Assembly (NCBI GenBank): GCA_905116865.2
Contig: CAJHNH020001136.1
Span: forward strand, 97,501 to 161,500
Reading direction: 5' to 3'
Source: Candidula unifasciata
Taxonomy: Eukaryota; Mollusca; Gastropoda; Stylommatophora; Geomitridae
DNA: 64,000 bases
Below are positions 62,471 through 64,000 of the stretch, piece by piece. The translations under genes were made by a program, and so were the position numbers. A model generated the notes under the pieces. That model was not told the origin of the DNA. It saw only the letters and a program-made list of their open reading frames with translations, and made no database searches. Every line of letters begins with the position of its first letter. Positions within the stretch are counted from its first letter, which is position 1.

Positions 62471-64000
62471 TAGTTTTAAATAAATATAAAGTAGTTATTT
62501 AATCATTTTTTGAATCTTTAGCCATTATAGCATTTTTTAAGCCATAACCTATCATTTGGCATGAATAATAGTTCCTGTTTGAAGCCTTTTTACCTGCTGA
62601 CCCCCACTCCCCCCCCCCCACCCCCCCCTCTCCCCGCACCTAGACTGACATTTTAAAAAGTATCTGCCACACATTTCTGCACTGATTTTGTGGTGCATTT
62701 TTATTGTCTTAGATAGTATAAATAATAGTTACTATTTATGACTGATACTATTAGTTTTAAAATTGTAGTATTAGTATTGACTTATAGATGCTTATTTATA
62801 AAGTTGATGATTAATAAAATTAATAATAAATTATAATTTACCTGTGCATACGTTTACTTACTTACAGCCAGGGCTACTTACAACTTATGATTATTAATAT
62901 TTAATAATTATTTTCTATATATACTAATATATACTAGCCAGCAAACAGATCACATGGAACATAGATACGTTAATAAAATATATATAATGTTCTTTTTCCT
63001 ACCTTATGAAATGCTGCTCCATGAAAACACAACATAAATCCAAAGCGAATCACAAAGGAACTTATTTAATAATTTTAATCTATGAAAACATAGCACTGAA
63101 TCACAAATCAGGTATGAGCAGTTACCTTAGATTATTTTGAACTAGTAAATAAAATATCCAGTAGTGCTAGTTAAGAAGAAGAGGGGGACACTGTGGTAAA
63201 ATGCGCTCATCATCAATAAAATTAAAGAATAACTCACAAAGACTGAAGAAGGGATTATGTTAAATCAGTAAAAAGGGTGCATTTCACTTGGTTATCAAAC
63301 AAAATTGGGGGTCTCTGTAGAAAAGTGGTCAAGCCATTAACCTCGTGCTCGGAAGGTTGCGGTGAGTTTATTTGACAACTGCGTCGTTCGACTGAAAAAT
63401 ACATTTTGTTTGGATTAACAGGGACCCCTGGAGGCTGTTGCTGGAGTTACAGTATTCAGGCTTCATGCTAAGGTCTCGACATGCGGCTAGTCGTTCATGG
63501 TTATGTGGAGAAAGACCAAGCCATATGAAACCAGTAACGATGCAGTGAAGTCAATCCACTCGCTACTGAACATTTTTTAACAGTGGAATAGAGCAAATTT
63601 CGGTCAGATGTATATATACACACACACACACACACAAGTGAGAGTGCGAGAAAAAGCATTTTTAAACAAATAGGAAGAGATGCATCATAACAAGAAGAAT
63701 AGTTACAAAAGTATGCATAATACAGTATATGTCTTGGAAGACTCACTGGAAAATAATCATTGATACATAAGGTTATTAATACTGATAAATTGACTCATTT
63801 TTAATGTTATTTAGGTTTGCATCACATCATATTTTTTAAAAGGCAACAACTTTAGTTAGAGCCTGCTGCCCTGAAAGCAATGACATATGGTTGCTAAGGG
63901 GTTCAGCAAAAAACTTGAGAGTTATTGACATTAAACATGATAAATTTAGGTCCAGTTTTCACGTGGGAACATGCCGCCATCTTGTTTCTGTGTTTTCCAT
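62471..64000. other. no gene seen
   Basis: AT-rich, with a pyrimidine tract at 62595-62640 and (CA)n at 63619-63637. On the minus strand 'aagatggcggc' near 63975 is a good start-codon context at the very edge, but the frame soon ends. Confidence 0.3.
63619..63637 (+). repeat. (CA)n microsatellite
   Basis: About nine CA units after a short TA run. Confidence 0.85.

Noticed and set aside
63900..64000. first exon of RRP7A or another gene at 'aagatggcggc' on the minus strand
   Set aside because: Good start context, but the frame has no RRP7 N-terminal motif and no clear donor before its stop; the window ends here.

Overview
This window is animal nuclear DNA. It has spliced host genes with GT-AG introns, a pol III tRNA gene, tRNA-derived SINEs, many decayed non-LTR retrotransposons, DNA-transposon remnants and large minisatellites. 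The mix of retroelement tails ((GAA)n, (TGA)n, (TAAG)n) and tRNA-SINEs fits a lophotrochozoan, most likely a mollusc and perhaps a gastropod. That placement is inference. Almost every short open frame here is a retroelement fragment or a tandem-repeat artefact.

Two host genes can be built exon by exon and they converge. INTS15 (C7orf26 homologue, Integrator subunit 15) runs on + from the start codon at 13176 to the stop at 35864 in six coding exons. RRP7A (18S rRNA-processing factor) runs on - from 51443 down to the stop at 37143 in seven identified exons, with its first exon not found. The stops lie about 1.3 kb apart. INTS15 exon 2 carries an apparent one-base loss in a short G run; everything else in both genes is in phase. 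A tRNA-Lys(CUU) gene with an immediate T6 terminator lies at 7995-8067 (-).

Layout: 1-13 kb is upstream, repeat-rich DNA (SINEs, a composite poly-C element at 1316-3535, RT fragments, the tRNA, and a three-level nested insertion at 9340-10840). 13-36 kb is INTS15; its introns hold a 5'-truncated RT/RNase H element (19.3-21.1 kb), a 19-bp minisatellite (17.4-18.7 kb), a 24-bp minisatellite interrupted by an RT copy (22.9-24.7 kb) and three more minisatellites of 31, 27 and 34 bp in one intron (26.4-32.5 kb). 37-51.4 kb is RRP7A; its introns hold SINEs, RT fragments with clear target-site duplications, and mariner and Tigger transposase relics. 51.5-64 kb has no recognised gene.

The most unusual signal is a family of non-autonomous inverted-repeat elements. 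Their ends read GGCTCTNCT, and three copies have flanking 8-bp target duplications (9362-10636, 53324-54094, 58000-58832). A fourth, 58839 to about 60404, has lost its right end. Three of the four carry TTAGGG-like arrays on the left arm and CCCTAA-like arrays on the right arm, the orientation of a telomere-telomere fusion, around a conserved 12-bp palindrome. The copy at 58.8-60.4 kb also carries a ~650-bp inverted copy of the promoter-like sequence that flanks it. A second theme is minisatellite birth: two arrays grew from two different parts of the same interspersed repeat (called Rep-C here), and a 75-bp in-frame array grew inside a Tigger transposase.

The family names SINE-A, -B, -D, -E, -F and Rep-C are working labels for this window only.
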